Virus record (IMG/VR): IMGVR_UViG_3300050821_004627
Coordinates: 1 to 61,475 of that record
From: a virus
Strand: one strand, 5' to 3'
DNA: 61,475 nt
The first letter of the stretch is position 1; each line of letters starts with the position of its first letter. The translations under genes and the position numbers were made by a program. The notes under the pieces were generated by a model that was not told where the DNA came from, searched no databases, and saw only the letters and a program-made list of their open reading frames with translations. Shown here in pieces: positions 1 to 7,054 of the stretch.

Positions 1-97
1 GGAGCTTTAGGACGTTGCGGGTGAGCATTTCTTGGAAAGATACCTCCAGGGCATCACAGGCAATCCTGGTATACCAGAGGGAATCCCCGCCCTCCTC
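1..97. repeat. Terminal direct repeat, left copy
   Basis: These 97 bases are identical to the last 97 bases of the window (61379-61475). Joining the copies restores an intact MazG-like reading frame across the junction. This is either the overlap left by assembling a circular molecule or a short true terminal redundancy; the sequence alone cannot separate these. Confidence 0.97.
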
Positions 98-370
98 AAT
101 AAGATTCACGCGGTCCAGCTCTTTGCCATAGAAGATGTGCTTTTTGAGCTGATCGGCGAACTCCCCGGCCTCAGTACAAAGACCAAGAGCGGCATGGAGG
201 AGACGCATGGTCCTCCATGAATCTTCTGGCGTCCAATATAGGCGGTCATGGGCCATGCCATATTGATCCCTATCGGGCTCGGTATTAGTGGCCATCTTTA
301 CGAACCATTCGAGGTCCACAGTACTGATAACATCGGGGTGGGGTAGATCCATGGGGGGTAGTTGTGACAT
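1..370 (-). CDS. MazG-like NTP pyrophosphohydrolase, N-terminal part (continues at 61287-61378)
   Basis: Reading the minus strand from 370 down to 1 and on through 61378-61287 gives one 153-residue protein. The conserved MazG signature is clear: an EAGE motif (TEAGEFADQLKKHIFYG) about 60 residues in, followed by EEGGDSLWY, the second acidic metal-binding cluster of all-alpha NTP pyrophosphatases. Members hydrolyse (d)NTPs to monophosphates and are common in phages, where they clean nucleotide pools or lower host ppGpp. I chose ATG at 370; an in-frame ATG at 382 is too close to the GGAG Shine-Dalgarno. The gene follows a structured non-coding region on its 5' side, and its stop overlaps the GTG of the next small membrane protein. 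Confidence 0.88.
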   Translation of the reverse strand, partial: MSQLPPMDLPHPDVISTVDLEWFVKMATNTEPDRDQYGMAHDRLYWTPEDSWRTMRLLHAALGLCTEAGEFADQLKKHIFYGKELDRVNLIEEGGDSLWYTRIACDALEVSFQEMLTRNVLKL

Positions 371-389
371 ACAGATGAACATTGCTCCT

Positions 390-904
390 TAGACGTGAAT
401 CATGTTACTCTCTTTAGCAGAAGCCATTATCGGCTATGGCTAAGGGTTATGGTCTCTCCTCAAAGACCAGCCTAGCCTGAGGCCGTTGATCGGTGATGGC
501 CTGGTTGAGACGCTGAAACGTCCCACTGGGCCTCTAAACCTAAGAACTTGGAATGGGGACAGTCAATACGTTAGTCTCCACGTCATTACCCATGGATCGT
601 ACTGGCTTGGCATTCTATTTCAACTGTCCCCATGATAGGCTCGGGTATCGCTACCCTGCTTACACAGCCAAAGCCTTTCACGCCTGAATCCGTTACCTAC
701 ACCCTCTACGCTTAAGTGCCCGTCAGAGGACCGCGAGATCCACGCTCAGGGGTTAACCCATAATTGGATTCGGATGAATGGCGCTTTCAACCATTACAGA
801 TTCAGGCGTCAAAAGCCACGAATCCAATGCTATTACAGTCCTAGCTCTAAGTCAACACCCCTAGCCCTGTTTATTTTACTTAGTACAAAAGCTCTGGATC
901 TGCT
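390..904. other. Non-coding region with nested inverted repeats, candidate structured RNA or origin
   Basis: About 515 bases carry no convincing gene on either strand and lie between the divergent MazG gene and the plus-strand cassette. A hairpin lies at 414-443 (TTAGC/GCTAA outer, AGCC/GGCT inner). A perfect 11-bp inverted repeat pairs 553-563 (ATGGGGACAGT) with 623-633. An 11-bp pair joins 680-690 (ACGCCTGAATC) to 799-809, and a 10-bp pair joins 763-772 (ATTGGATTCG) to 819-828. The last two interlock and would form a pseudoknot. Either a long structured RNA (either strand) or an origin/partition region is plausible; no iterons were seen. Confidence 0.5.
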
Positions 905-922
905 GTATAATCAAGGAGGTGA
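905..922 (+). promoter_or_regulatory. -10 element TATAAT followed by a strong Shine-Dalgarno-like AAGGAGGTGA
   Basis: A perfect TATAAT (905-910) is followed directly by AAGGAGGTGA (913-922), a full anti-SD complement with no start codon at usable spacing. No good -35 hexamer is visible. It is the likely promoter of the plus-strand cassette starting at 988; the unused SD-like run may sit in the 5' leader. Confidence 0.45.
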
Positions 923-987
923 AAGGTACCTGGGGTCTATTCACCAGCCCTAGGACCTGTGAATTAGAGAAAGGAACATTTGATCAA

Positions 988-1437
988 ATGACGAGTCTCC
1001 CATCTGGAGTACAGCAAATCCTAACAACCACTGGCATAGGTGGTACGATCACTCAAACCCCCATCCCGGTCCTGCCGGGGAATTGGCAAAAGTTCTGTAT
1101 GCTCACGGATGCTCAGGCGATACTGACTAAAATGCTGAGCGTCGTTCCAGGGGCCACATTGGCTGTCGTGGAAAATACAGCAGAAGAGGGTATGCTCTAC
1201 ACCTTCGCTTCCACTGACAACACCGCATCTCCCAGGGTGTGGATGATTCAGGGCCTATTAGCCGATGGCTCCACGGTTGTGGGCGAATACGCCGGAGGAA
1301 TGATCGACAGGCAGACCAATCCTCAGCCGTTTATCGACAACACGTCTGGTAACCCCGCAAACAACACTTTGCAGTATTCCATCGTGGCCCCTGGTGTCGC
1401 TCAGTTCTTTTATGGAGCCCCTGTAGCTACTGCCTAA
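988..1437 (+). CDS. Hypothetical protein, possible virion component
   Basis: A 149-residue protein I do not recognise. ATG 988 is chosen because AAAGGAAC lies upstream; an upstream in-frame GTG at 919 sits inside the SD-like run and is unlikely. It has no signal peptide or membrane segment, is rich in Thr, Ala and Pro, and looks like a beta-rich small structural protein. It is first in a three-gene plus-strand cassette followed, 12 bases later, by a lipoprotein, which suggests a shared role at the cell or virion surface. Function is unknown. Confidence 0.7.
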   Translation: MTSLPSGVQQILTTTGIGGTITQTPIPVLPGNWQKFCMLTDAQAILTKMLSVVPGATLAVVENTAEEGMLYTFASTDNTASPRVWMIQGLLADGSTVVGEYAGGMIDRQTNPQPFIDNTSGNPANNTLQYSIVAPGVAQFFYGAPVATA

Positions 1438-1449
1438 AAGGAGACTAAA

Positions 1450-2007
1450 ATGATGAATCTCAAAACCAATCTCACTAAGTCCCTTTGCCTGGTTCTGGTG
1501 CTCTGCCTAGCCGGGTGCACTCAGGCACAGGTGTTGACGGACCTTGATATCGCGGCTGCCGCCCTAGCCGCTATCTCCGTGGTCCCCGGCATCCCCGCTC
1601 CCTACACCATTTACATAGCCGACACTGCCCAGGCCCTTGATTGTGTCTCAGCGGCCATTGAAACAGGCGGTACCAATGCCCAGGTAGCCCTTGCCATCTC
1701 CACATGTGGTTTATCGGCGGCTGCCCCTAACATCCCCTCTGGCACCCCCACCACCGTCATAGCAGCTATTACAGCAGTGATTACGGCTGTACAAAAGGTC
1801 ATTGCCGATGAGCAGCCCATTATGACCGCTGTGGATCACGGCTCTGTACAATTCAGTCCTAGCGCGTCTGAATGGCAGGCGTCCTATTTTGGTCCTCATG
1901 GCAAGGACAAATTCTCCTTAGGCATCGGTGGTAAGAATCACATCAAAAAGATCCGGGCCACTCTCGCTAAGGTCAAAGCCAAATTCCCCCAGAAAGGAAC
2001 CAAATAG
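1450..2007 (+). CDS. Predicted lipoprotein
   Basis: The 185-residue product begins with a short basic stretch, a hydrophobic core and a lipobox (LCLAGC at about residues 18-23), the classic type II signal peptide; the mature protein would be acylated at the Cys. The rest is Ala/Val/Thr-rich with a hydrophobic helix around residues 100-125 and a basic C-terminus. SD AAAAGGAGAC precedes the start; a second ATG is adjacent. Virus-encoded lipoproteins often act in superinfection exclusion or lysis (spanins), but nothing here fixes the role. It shares the operon with 988 and 2010. Confidence 0.75.
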   Translation: MMNLKTNLTKSLCLVLVLCLAGCTQAQVLTDLDIAAAALAAISVVPGIPAPYTIYIADTAQALDCVSAAIETGGTNAQVALAISTCGLSAAAPNIPSGTPTTVIAAITAVITAVQKVIADEQPIMTAVDHGSVQFSPSASEWQASYFGPHGKDKFSLGIGGKNHIKKIRATLAKVKAKFPQKGTK

Positions 2008-2009
2008 CT

Positions 2010-2135
2010 ATGGCCACTCTGGGTACGTGGATGATCATGGCATTTGGCTGGCTGGCTACTCCCATTGGAGCCTTCTTTGGAGAAGGTCCATGCAGCGGAT
2101 GCCAGTATCCCTCGCCCACGCCTTTAGGCGATTAG
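2010..2135 (+). CDS. Small membrane protein (41 aa)
   Basis: The ATG lies two bases after the lipoprotein stop, with AAAGGAACC upstream. The product has one hydrophobic segment (about residues 6-23, rich in Trp, Met and Ala) followed by a CSGC pair. It may be a small holin-like or accessory membrane protein of the plus-strand cassette. Support rests on spacing, ribosome site and membrane character only. Confidence 0.5.
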   Translation: MATLGTWMIMAFGWLATPIGAFFGEGPCSGCQYPSPTPLGD

Positions 2136-2189
2136 GCCGGGGCAATTAGGTGTGCTAAGCTAGAAGGGCTAAACCTCCCTTGTTGAAGA

Positions 2190-2271
2190 GGGCAGTAAGC
2201 TAGAGAGTGAATACGAAAGAGGCACTCAGTGAGTAAGCCACACGTCCCTAGTCTACTGCCCTTATTTTATT
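2190..2271 (+). terminator. Inverted repeat with T-rich tail closing the plus-strand cassette
   Basis: GGGCAGTA (2190-2197) is complementary to TACTGCCC (2254-2261), which is followed by TTATTTTATTT. The loop is long (56 bases) and holds further short repeats (TAAGCTAGA at 2156 and 2196; ACTCAGTGAGT palindrome), so it may be a small structured RNA ending in a terminator. Confidence 0.45.
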
Positions 2272-2281
2272 TCCTCTGAGC

Positions 2282-2294
2282 TTCTCCTGCCGAA
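2282..2294 (-). repeat. Dispersed 13-mer TTCGGCAGGAGAA, exact copy
   Basis: Intergenic exact copy downstream of the plus cassette and downstream of the minus gene at 2344, so it cannot be serving as a ribosome binding site here. Confidence 0.85.
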
Positions 2295-2343
2295 TAGATA
2301 GAGGACTGAGCCGCAGATGCGGCCTAGGGCGTAGAAGCAGAGA

Positions 2344-2661
2344 TTAAAGAACATGGGTACGGCTCCTAGATTTTTGTTCACTCTCTACTGTTTCCTCTAC
2401 AAGTTGTTTGATGCCGCCGATGAGGAGCTTGGTGGGGAAGTGGCCAGGAGAATACAGGATGGTGATAGTGAGTTTGCCGTCCTGTTGATGGAATGATAAC
2501 TTACCCGAGTCGTGCTCAACAATGCCTACTACTTCTCCATGAGGAGGACCCCAATCAAGATTATCTGGAGTGACTCTAGCCCCGTGGAGTTTTAGGATGG
2601 AGATGAGGCGGGGGAGCACGTAACGGGGACAAGGACAGGTGATAGTGGGGTGACTAGTCAT
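2344..2661 (-). CDS. Hypothetical protein
   Basis: A 105-residue protein with no recognised family. It starts with HPTITCPCPRYVLPRL and contains a beta-rich middle (GEVVGIVEHDSGKLSF). It overlaps the upstream gene at 2654 by 8 bases, so the two are probably co-translated. Confidence comes from overlap context rather than from homology. Confidence 0.6.
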   Translation of the reverse strand: MTSHPTITCPCPRYVLPRLISILKLHGARVTPDNLDWGPPHGEVVGIVEHDSGKLSFHQQDGKLTITILYSPGHFPTKLLIGGIKQLVEETVESEQKSRSRTHVL

Positions 2662-2881
2662 CTTTGAAAGTCTCCAGCATGTGGTCCGGCATAGGGATTG
2701 GATCGGGGAGCGGCTCCGTGAGCGGGAAGCCGATGAAGTAACGGATGTCTTCTTCAGTTAATTCAACCTCCTCATTCTCATGTATCTTGCCCTCCCTGCA
2801 ACAGTATGAGTCCCAGCCATGGCGTAGGCAGTACTCCTCCCACAGGCCTGCCGAAAACAAATCGCTCACCGTGATGTGCAT
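2654..2881 (-). CDS. Hypothetical acidic protein
   Basis: A 75-residue acidic protein with a Cys-rich centre (YCLRHGWDSYCCREGK) and an acidic-proline C-terminus. It is not recognised. It is the first gene of a short minus-strand pair and is divergent from the plus gene at 2940; the 58 bases between them should hold both promoters. Confidence 0.6.
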   Translation of the reverse strand: MHITVSDLFSAGLWEEYCLRHGWDSYCCREGKIHENEEVELTEEDIRYFIGFPLTEPLPDPIPMPDHMLETFKDD

Positions 2882-2939
2882 ACCTGGGAATTGTACATGA
2901 AAATGGAGTAGGATGGAATAGGTAGGAGGTACTAAAGAG

Positions 2940-3299
2940 ATGACGATGGCTACTCAGAGGGAAAGAAAGGGCGGGGTCAGGGGCACAGGGCTAAGAGGGG
3001 GAAGGGGCATGGGGGATGCATATGACCAACCTATATGTGCGATGGGATATACGGAGGGTACGGATGGGAGTTGTATGTGTTACACGGGGGTGTATAACGC
3101 GGATGGGAGTTGTGGAGATGCTCAGCCAGTGGTGAATGGGATAGTGCAGCCCATAGGCACGGCTCCAACGGCAGCGGCCTGTACAGGTCTGTTTTATGGG
3201 GGTAGTCCAGGGACAGGGCTGGGGACCTGTGTAGGGCCGATTGATCTGGGGACCCTGTTGCTGGCTGTGGGGGCATGGTTCATGTTCAAGGACAAATAA
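2940..3299 (+). CDS. Tail-anchored Gly/Cys-rich membrane protein with N-terminal LRGG motif
   Basis: A 119-residue protein with the layout shared by the 25.7-32.9 kb cluster: basic Gly-rich N-terminus (GLRGGRGMG, residues 17-25), a Cys-containing middle with two related stretches (G-x-T-D-G-S-C and N-A-D-G-S-C), and a single C-terminal membrane helix (about 99-115) ending in a short basic tail (FKDK). SD AGGAGGT at 2924-2930 supports ATG 2940. LRGG-R fits the second form of the adenoviral-protease consensus. It is probably a virion membrane protein encoded away from its relatives, next to a lysozyme-like gene. Confidence 0.75.
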   Translation: MTMATQRERKGGVRGTGLRGGRGMGDAYDQPICAMGYTEGTDGSCMCYTGVYNADGSCGDAQPVVNGIVQPIGTAPTAAACTGLFYGGSPGTGLGTCVGPIDLGTLLLAVGAWFMFKDK

Positions 3300-3300
3300 G

Positions 3301-3708
3301 ATGAGTTTTCTGGCTGACTTCTCCAAATACATCGCTCACATGGAAGGATTCGCAACTATCGGCGCTATCCCCTGGACTAATAACAACCCTGGGGACCTGG
3401 ACGCTGGTACACGGGCCATAGGGAAGGATTCTAGGGGCTATGCACAGTATGCTAAGGTGAGTGATGGGTGGGCCGACTTGGAAGACCTGATCACCAGGAC
3501 TCTCACCAATCACCCCAACCTGACGATCCTGACTTTTTTCGCCGGGGAGCGGGATCAGAATGGGTTGATTGTTCCTGGGGGTTATGCGGGGTATGCTCCG
3601 AGTGCTGATCCAAGGGGGCCGAACAATCCTCAGGTGTATGCGGAGTGGGTGGCGAAACAGTTGCAGATAACGGTGGGAGAGACTTTGTCTCCATTGCTTC
3701 AGAGCTGA
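3301..3708 (+). CDS. Lysozyme-like (transglycosylase-fold) protein
   Basis: 135 residues beginning just after the stop of 2940. The N-terminal pattern H-M-E-G-F (Glu at about 15) followed by W-T-N-N-N-P-G-D-L (about 25-33) is typical of phage lysozyme-like domains, in which a Glu precedes an NNPGNL loop. A second lysozyme-like protein with NNNPGNL lies at 7051-7686. It lacks a signal peptide, so it is either a virion-borne peptidoglycan hydrolase or an endolysin needing a holin. Catalysis would be cleavage of the glycan backbone. Confidence 0.65.
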   Translation: MSFLADFSKYIAHMEGFATIGAIPWTNNNPGDLDAGTRAIGKDSRGYAQYAKVSDGWADLEDLITRTLTNHPNLTILTFFAGERDQNGLIVPGGYAGYAPSADPRGPNNPQVYAEWVAKQLQITVGETLSPLLQS

Positions 3709-3820
3709 CCTGTTCATCTAGATATCGCATTATGGCGAATACCAGATGACTCAGTTGTACGGTGTCACGATTGGCAATCAGTTTAGACAATACTGTGATA
3801 CGATTACTGGGCAAAGTCAT
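3503..3820 (-). CDS. Hypothetical protein antisense to the lysozyme-like gene
   Basis: Its ATG overlaps the stop of the GroES-like gene (ATGA at 3817-3820), the usual junction in this genome, so the first 37 codons (up to 3709) are probably translated. The rest runs antisense through 206 bases of the lysozyme-like gene and encodes a low-complexity Pro/Ser/His-rich tail. Either this is a true convergent overlap or the original 3' end was lost. It is not recognised. Confidence 0.4.
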   Translation of the reverse strand: MTLPSNRITVLSKLIANRDTVQLSHLVFAIMRYLDEQVSSEAMETKSLPPLSATVSPPTPHTPEDCSAPLDQHSEHTPHNPQEQSTHSDPAPRRKKSGSSGWGDW

Positions 3821-4170
3821 TCCTTCACCGCCACGATCTGTCCTAGCCTCACCACCACGTACTGATTATCCATCTCATCCATGTGGCCTAGGTAGTAGAC
3901 AGTGGCCCCCCTCTTGACGAGCCGTGAATCCTCGTCCTTGAACTGGCGCATCATCCCCAGGCGATTGCTGAAGTACTCACGATTCACCTTAACCACCACT
4001 GCCTCTCTCACTGCTTGTCTCTCTAACTCCCCCTGAGCCGCCGACTCAGGTTTATAGACCAGAGATCCGGGCTCCCGCTCTTGGGCCTTGGCTTGGACCT
4101 TGAGTAAGGCATGGCCGGGGAGAGGTGAACAGGCTAAGGCCTGGGCATCAGTCAAGTTTAGATTAGGCAT
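3817..4170 (-). CDS. GroES-like co-chaperonin
   Basis: 117 residues with the GroES (Cpn10) outline: a strand LPGHALLKVQAKAQEREPGSL near the N-terminus (like PLGDRVLVK...GGI), an A-x-x-x-x-x-A-VVV-K-V strand in the middle, a K-RGATVYYLG turn, and a terminal strand YVVVRLGQIVAV that matches the family's final ...ILAV strand. Phages such as T4 encode GroES analogues (gp31) to fold capsid proteins with host GroEL; the same job is inferred here. Its start overlaps the gene at 4163. Similarity is by pattern only. Confidence 0.5.
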   Translation of the reverse strand: MPNLNLTDAQALACSPLPGHALLKVQAKAQEREPGSLVYKPESAAQGELERQAVREAVVVKVNREYFSNRLGMMRQFKDEDSRLVKRGATVYYLGHMDEMDNQYVVVRLGQIVAVKE

Positions 4171-4402
4171 TGGTGATTACCTCGTCTCTCAGGAATTCCT
4201 CGGTGACTTTGTAGTAGGCCTTGATATAGGTGTTCCTGACCCTGACATCATCACCATCCGAGGGGCAGTCGTAAGAGCATAATGTCATATCTATCACGTA
4301 TCCGCATTCGGTGCAGACTAGATAGCACCTCTCCTCAACGATAGTCTGGCCCGATTTAGGGCGTGCATGTGTTACGGTTTTTGGTTCGGGCTGATTAGGC
4401 AT
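4163..4402 (-). CDS. Small zinc-ribbon protein
   Basis: 79 residues with two Cys pairs (CYLVCTEC and CSYDC), probably one zinc ribbon, then a charged helix. It overlaps the next gene by 8 bases at its start and the GroES-like gene at its end. It is likely a nucleic-acid or protein-binding accessory protein of unknown role. Confidence 0.6.
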   Translation of the reverse strand: MPNQPEPKTVTHARPKSGQTIVEERCYLVCTECGYVIDMTLCSYDCPSDGDDVRVRNTYIKAYYKVTEEFLRDEVITNA

Positions 4403-4922
4403 AGTCTTTCCTTTCTCTCAAGATTCGGCCTGTCTCCTGGTACTCAGCTCTGGTCACCAGCAGAGGGACCAGGTTCCGCAAGTGGCTATGGATCTGGCCC
4501 TGAGCATCAGAGCTATTCATGATTAGCTGGTCCCAATTCTGGGATGGATGATCGGAGTGATCGGAGCATAGGAGGAGGTATTGGCCCTGGGATTGGGAGG
4601 CAGCTCGATTCCAGCCGTTGATGGGAGAGAAGGGCTCCTCTCTGTTGACGACTATGCGGAACTGGCCAAAGCCGCATGCTAGCTCAATGGGCTTGTTGAG
4701 GTGGCTTGAGCCCCAGCTCCCTTTAACCATGGGAGTGAAGACCCCTAGGTCATGCTCCCGGCCACGATCGATGCAGAGGAGGTATTCGACGCTGGAGGGA
4801 TTGTGGCAGGTCTCTAGCCACTGGTTCATTGAGTCCTGCCAGCCGCTAGGTAGACAGTCTGTAGCATGAAGTAAGCTGAACAAAATTGAGCGTTCGGATG
4901 CCGAACTTGACGGGTTGGTCAT
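4395..4922 (-). CDS. GT-A-type glycosyltransferase-like protein
   Basis: 175 residues resembling the N-terminal half of the large glycosyltransferase at 22202. Both have a CLPSGWQ/RVPDGWR opening, a helix ending GWN-AA---SG-, and an acidic turn before a W-D motif (SDHSDHPSQNWD here; VADDLFPPEHWD there). The canonical DxD is altered to S-D-H-S-D, so activity is uncertain. The start overlaps the stop of the tyrosine recombinase (ATGA). It probably modifies a virion or cell-surface component, or is a degenerate paralogue. Confidence 0.55.
   Translation of the reverse strand: MTNPSSSASERSILFSLLHATDCLPSGWQDSMNQWLETCHNPSSVEYLLCIDRGREHDLGVFTPMVKGSWGSSHLNKPIELACGFGQFRIVVNREEPFSPINGWNRAASQSQGQYLLLCSDHSDHPSQNWDQLIMNSSDAQGQIHSHLRNLVPLLVTRAEYQETGRILRERKDYA
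4892..4906. repeat. Perfect palindrome GTTCGG-ATG-CCGAAC
   Basis: Six-base arms around a 3-base centre, inside the 5' end of the glycosyltransferase-like gene. A second perfect copy is at 48806-48820 and near copies are at 14525-14539 and 49637-49651. It shares the outer TTCGG...GAA frame with the dispersed 13-mer, so all may be sites for one dimeric DNA-binding protein. Confidence 0.55.
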
Positions 4923-5434
4923 AGTTTTTCGTCCATTTCTTTGATCACATCTTCGGGAGAAAGATTCAGGTAGATCATCGTTGTGTTAATCGACTCGTGA
5001 CCCAGCATCTTCCCCAGCATCACGATGTTGACCCCCTTTTTTAGGGCCTGGACTGCAAAGGTGTGCCTGAGTACGTGGGGGGAGCAGGGGCGCTTGATCT
5101 TGGCCCGGTTGGCCACCTTCCGGATGATCTTTTGGCAGGTCCTGGGCTCGATCCCCATGATCTCCTGATTAGCCAAGTGACCCTCCAGGATATCGCGGGA
5201 CCTGGCCTGCTTTAGGAGAATGATCCGCCTCTTGCCCCCCTTCCCCTTCCTCACCGTCAATCTGTGAGTCTGCCAGTCCATCGACTCCTTGTCTAGGGCA
5301 CAGAACTCGGCCACGCGGAGGCCGGTATCGAGGAGGGTCCAGATTATGAGCTTCTCTTTGTAGGTCTGGCAGGAGTTGGAGAGCTGGTTGGCCTCATCGG
5401 AGGTGAGGGGTTCGCGTTTGTACTCGTACTTCAT
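4919..5434 (-). CDS. Tyrosine recombinase, catalytic-domain-only
   Basis: 171 residues covering just the catalytic domain. Visible residues are Arg in TGLRVAEF (about 36), Lys in RKGKGGKRR, the H-x-x-R box HVLRHTFA, His in LGHESINTT and the nucleophile Tyr in MIYLNL near the C-terminus. The usual N-terminal core-binding domain is missing, as in minimal Xer-like recombinases. It could integrate the genome, resolve multimers of a circular genome, or invert DNA. No attachment site could be recognised next to it. ATG 5434 overlaps the stop of 5431 (ATGA). Confidence 0.85.
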   Translation of the reverse strand: MKYEYKREPLTSDEANQLSNSCQTYKEKLIIWTLLDTGLRVAEFCALDKESMDWQTHRLTVRKGKGGKRRIILLKQARSRDILEGHLANQEIMGIEPRTCQKIIRKVANRAKIKRPCSPHVLRHTFAVQALKKGVNIVMLGKMLGHESINTTMIYLNLSPEDVIKEMDEKL

Positions 5435-5841
5435 AGGATCACTACCCCATCCTTGTAATGGACATAGAGTCCCTCTATGCATTGTCTGCCACTCACATAC
5501 TCCATCCGTCCATGCCCCACGGGGGTGTCCGGGGGGAACTGCCCCAGGGCCTCACTAAGGGTCTTGGCCGTCCATCCGTTGGGAGGAGGTTGGGGAGAGT
5601 AGCCATCAGGCGGGGGAGCCAGAGCTTGATCAAAGAAGCAAGTTGGGCACTGACTGAACTGCACAATTGGTTGACCCTTGCAACCTAGACTTGCTGGACA
5701 ATGCCTTTTGCATCTTCCACACACTGCACATCTCTGCACAATGGACGGCGGCTGTGCGTTTGGAGACCAGGGGGTAGCCTGATTACCTACCCCCTCCCCC
5801 TCGATTCGTCCTTCGTCGTTTCTCACTTCCTTGTTTCCCAT
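5431..5841 (-). CDS. Hypothetical Cys-rich protein
   Basis: 136 residues with a Cys-rich middle (RCAVCGRCKRHCPASLGC, then CPTCFF) that could bind two zinc ions or an Fe-S cluster, flanked by Pro-rich low complexity. The C-terminal part is a small beta-rich segment ending YKDGVVIL. SD GGAGGTGG lies upstream of ATG 5841. It is translationally coupled to the recombinase, so it may be its partner; no family was recognised. Confidence 0.6.
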   Translation of the reverse strand: MGNKEVRNDEGRIEGEGVGNQATPWSPNAQPPSIVQRCAVCGRCKRHCPASLGCKGQPIVQFSQCPTCFFDQALAPPPDGYSPQPPPNGWTAKTLSEALGQFPPDTPVGHGRMEYVSGRQCIEGLYVHYKDGVVIL

Positions 5842-5973
5842 GCCGTAATCCTACCACCTCCCGCCCTTTATTCGCAATCCCCCATTGACCCCGTTTTGAT
5901 TCTAAAAGCCTTCCCTGGTCCCCCTCCTAGACCTAGTTCGCTAATTGGTATAGATTGCGACCAAAGAAAGGGT

Positions 5974-6135
5974 CTAGGGGTCTTTGTTTATGGCTTGACG
6001 GACTTGATCCAACAGAACGTACAGGGCACAGCAGGAGATTGCAAACTTGTCCGGGCCCAGCAGCTTCACTGGAATCCAGGGTACGATTCCAACCCAAAGT
6101 GACAGGATGATCCATCCACCATACTTGGCTATCAT
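5974..6135 (-). CDS. Small membrane protein (53 aa)
   Basis: ATG 6135 overlaps the stop of 6132 in the ATGA arrangement with GGGAGGC upstream. The protein has a hydrophobic first half (two short segments, rich in Trp, Ile and Leu, about residues 7-25 and 33-45) and a charged C-terminus. It may be a holin-like or accessory envelope protein. Confidence 0.6.
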   Translation of the reverse strand: MIAKYGGWIILSLWVGIVPWIPVKLLGPDKFAISCCALYVLLDQVRQAINKDP

Positions 6136-6437
6136 GTGCCTCCCAGGAATCGGTCAAAATCGTCACCCTCTTGTTGCTCCCTCAATTTCTCCCGCCTCTT
6201 CCTAATCCTCTCCGGGTCAGCCCTTTTAGGTTCCCCCTCCCAGATCAGCTTCAGGACCTCGATCTTTGGCACAGCCCGCCTAGGTAGCCCACTCTCCGTC
6301 CTTTCCATCAAGATCTTGTTCTCCAGCTCTTGCATCCTCTGAGCCACCTGGACGGCATCCTCGTCACTAGGATAGGTCTCACAGATCTGCCCTAGGGGCC
6401 TGCCGTTCATGTTTCTGCGGATCAGATATTTAGGCAT
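6132..6437 (-). CDS. Hypothetical charged coiled-coil protein
   Basis: 101 residues, highly charged, predicted helical; a basic start (PKYLIRRNMNGRPLG) and a C-terminal Arg/Glu-rich helix (RIRKRREKLREQQEG). The start overlaps the stop of the preceding gene at 6430. It is not recognised. Confidence 0.65.
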   Translation of the reverse strand: MPKYLIRRNMNGRPLGQICETYPSDEDAVQVAQRMQELENKILMERTESGLPRRAVPKIEVLKLIWEGEPKRADPERIRKRREKLREQQEGDDFDRFLGGT

Positions 6438-6657
6438 GGGCACCAATTAATATTACGTCGCCATTGTTCAGTTCATGCAAACTCGTGTCACAGCATCCGA
6501 ACCTTGACCCAGATGCAGCCCATCCGGGCTCCCCGTACTTCTCCCAGTGCTTTTTAGGAATTAGAGCTACCCAATCCTCATCCCCTCCGTGCTCCGATAA
6601 GGCTTGGTATTCTTCGGGAGCCTGATGGAAGCTCCATACTTTGATTGGATCTGTCAT
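6430..6657 (-). CDS. Hypothetical protein
   Basis: 75 residues with many Trp and His and a CC pair (RFGCCDTSLHE). ATG 6657 is preferred over an upstream in-frame start. Function unknown; it is part of the minus-strand run between the recombinase and the membrane-anchored lysozyme gene. Confidence 0.6.
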   Translation of the reverse strand: MTDPIKVWSFHQAPEEYQALSEHGGDEDWVALIPKKHWEKYGEPGWAASGSRFGCCDTSLHELNNGDVILIGAHA

Positions 6658-6694
6658 GCCCCTAATCTTAGGGCACAATTCTACAGGCTAACAA

Positions 6695-7054
6695 CTACCC
6701 ATTCGTACTACCAACTACTAGGACCCTCTCCCTGACCTCTTCACTACTCCAGATGATCCGCTTGACTTCTACAATTACCTCACTGGCCTGGTCCCTCTTC
6801 ACCAATCCCATGAGATGGCCTATGAGTAGTTCTCTGGCTACCCTCTCAGCCTCCCCATCACCCGGCAGCTCCATCATCGCTTCATGCCTCTGGCCATCGT
6901 CAATGAGGGTGAATTGGTACAGGGGTGATTTATAGGGCATACTGGATTCTCCTGCCAAACTCTTTTTACCTGTCTTCCACTCAGGCCACTGGTCCACCTG
7001 AGCAGTTCTGCTGACTAGGTCCCAGTAGGCTTGGCCAGACAAGGGTGGTTTCAT
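6695..7054 (-). CDS. Hypothetical protein
   Basis: 119 residues whose ATG overlaps the lysozyme stop (ATGA at 7051-7054). The first 35 residues (LSGQAYWDLVSRTAQ...) resemble small early phage proteins in style. A near copy of the genome-wide 13-mer (TTTGGCAGGAGAA, 6947-6959) lies mid-gene and supplies AGGAGAA six bases before an internal ATG (MPYKSP), so the C-terminal 80 residues may also be made separately. No family identified. Confidence 0.6.
   Translation of the reverse strand: MKPPLSGQAYWDLVSRTAQVDQWPEWKTGKKSLAGESSMPYKSPLYQFTLIDDGQRHEAMMELPGDGEAERVARELLIGHLMGLVKRDQASEVIVEVKRIIWSSEEVRERVLVVGSTNG

Noticed and set aside
919-990. GTG 919 as start of the first plus-strand gene
   Set aside because: It sits inside the AAGGAGGTGA run with no ribosome site of its own; ATG 988 has a better upstream context.
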